Assembly (NCBI RefSeq): GCF_946223165.1
Contig: NZ_CAMIBP010000007.1
Location: forward strand, 1-64,000
Length of the DNA: 64,000 bases
Reading direction: 5' to 3'
Source: an uncultured Corynebacterium sp.
GTDB lineage: Bacteria > Actinomycetota > Actinomycetes > Mycobacteriales > Mycobacteriaceae
Shown: piece by piece, positions 63,447 to 64,000 of the stretch
Layout of the letters: each line of letters begins with the position of its first letter
Position numbering within the stretch: the first letter of the stretch is position 1
Program-made: the position numbers and the translations under genes
Notes under the pieces: generated by a model
Seen by the model: the letters and a program-made list of their open reading frames with translations, nothing else
Told to the model about the DNA's origin: nothing
Database searches by the model: none

Positions 63447-64000
63447 TTAGTTCTCCTCGCCCTGGTCGGCGGACTCGGTGGAAGTGGCATCCCCCGCGGA
63501 CGGGACGTTACCCGCGGCAACGGCGGCAGCAGCCTTCGACGACGCGGCGGACTTCTCCGGCTTTGCGTAAAAGCCCTTGGCACGGCGCTCCTCGACGAGG
63601 TTGTAGATGCCGCCGAGGCCATTCATGGACGACTTGGCCCAGATCGGGCGACCGGCAATAAGCTGCATGAGCGGGGCCATGATGATGAAGGACACCACCA
63701 GGTCAAAGAGGGTGGTGAGACCCATCGTAAATGCGAAGCCCTTGACCTCACCGATGGCGAGCAGGTACACGACGACGGAACCGATGAGCGTCACAGCGTT
63801 ACCCGTCACAATGGTGGTCCGCGCGCGCTCCCACGCCTTCGACGCCGCCGAGCGGAAGGTGCGGCCTTCCAGAAGCTCGTCTTTAATACGCTCGTAGTAC
63901 ACGACGAAGGAGTCCGCTGTCGCGCCGACACCAATGACGAGGCCGGCGATGCCGGACAGATCCAGCGAGTAGCCAATCCAGCGGCCGAGGAGAACGAGGG
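63447..64000 (-). CDS. secD: Protein translocase subunit SecD, C-terminal part (right edge)
   Basis: Only the last ~184 codons are in the window. They contain the SecD signature GLVIGVGATADSFVVYYERIKDEL (read in two parts), where Asp lies in the membrane-embedded proton path, then WERARTTIVTGNAVTLIGSV, two more membrane segments and an Ala/Ser-rich acidic tail. The 5' part, including the large P1 domain, lies beyond position 64000. Directly upstream of secF with 3 bases between. Confidence 0.96.
   Translation of the reverse strand, partial: LVLLGRWIGYSLDLSGIAGLVIGVGATADSFVVYYERIKDELLEGRTFRSAASKAWERARTTIVTGNAVTLIGSVVVYLLAIGEVKGFAFTMGLTTLFDLVVSFIIMAPLMQLIAGRPIWAKSSMNGLGGIYNLVEERRAKGFYAKPEKSAASSKAAAAVAAGNVPSAGDATSTESADQGEEN

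Overview
The window is GC-rich chromosomal DNA of an actinobacterium, almost certainly a Corynebacterium; I do not assign a species. Evidence: the mIHF/gmk/rpoZ/coaBC/metK block, a PriA lacking helicase motifs, the secD-secF-lipoprotein-apt-rel block, many GTG/TTG starts, a perfect McbR-type operator (TAGAC-N6-GTCTA) upstream of metK and a near-perfect GlxR-type site upstream of cstA. Most is conserved housekeeping DNA on the minus strand, probably on one side of the replication terminus.

Layout. 1-6.5 kb: ribD (cut by the left edge), rpe, rsmB, fmt, def, priA (riboflavin, pentose phosphate, translation initiation/rRNA methylation, replication restart). 6.5-10.6 kb: metK, coaBC, rpoZ, gmk, mihF. 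10.9-19.4 kb: complete pyrimidine operon pyrR-pyrB-pyrC-carA-carB-pyrF with a candidate PyrR-responsive leader. 19.5-23.1 kb (plus strand): a TIGR01777-type SDR and four tandem, translationally coupled YbjN-like genes. 23.1-31.5 kb: ppk2, then aroC-aroK-aroB-aroQ-pepQ-efp-nusB, a lone A24 prepilin peptidase and aroE. 31.5-41.1 kb: mltG, ruvX, alaS, rarA, an aminoglycoside-phosphotransferase-fold kinase and aspS.

41.2-49.9 kb is the most accessory-looking stretch: a membrane zinc metallopeptidase, a decayed CBS-domain gene, a coupled LLM-class monooxygenase/FMN reductase pair, a cluster of hairpins, cstA with its small YbdD partner, sdaA and a TetR regulator. 49.9-57.6 kb: hisS, an MBL hydrolase, tpx, a membrane cyclophilin, two tandem secreted small proteins of unknown function with a shared C-terminal helix motif, a DUF421 membrane protein and a surface-anchored 5'-nucleotidase. 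57.7-64 kb: rel, apt, a family-5 solute-binding lipoprotein, secF and secD (cut by the right edge).

I see no CRISPR array, tRNA, rRNA, insertion sequence or prophage. The least explained items are the paired secreted small proteins (53.7-54.5 kb), the four-gene YbjN array, the 69-bp palindrome at 1252-1320 and the duplicated hairpins at 44784-44900. All functional assignments rest on reading motifs and protein sequence, not on database searches.
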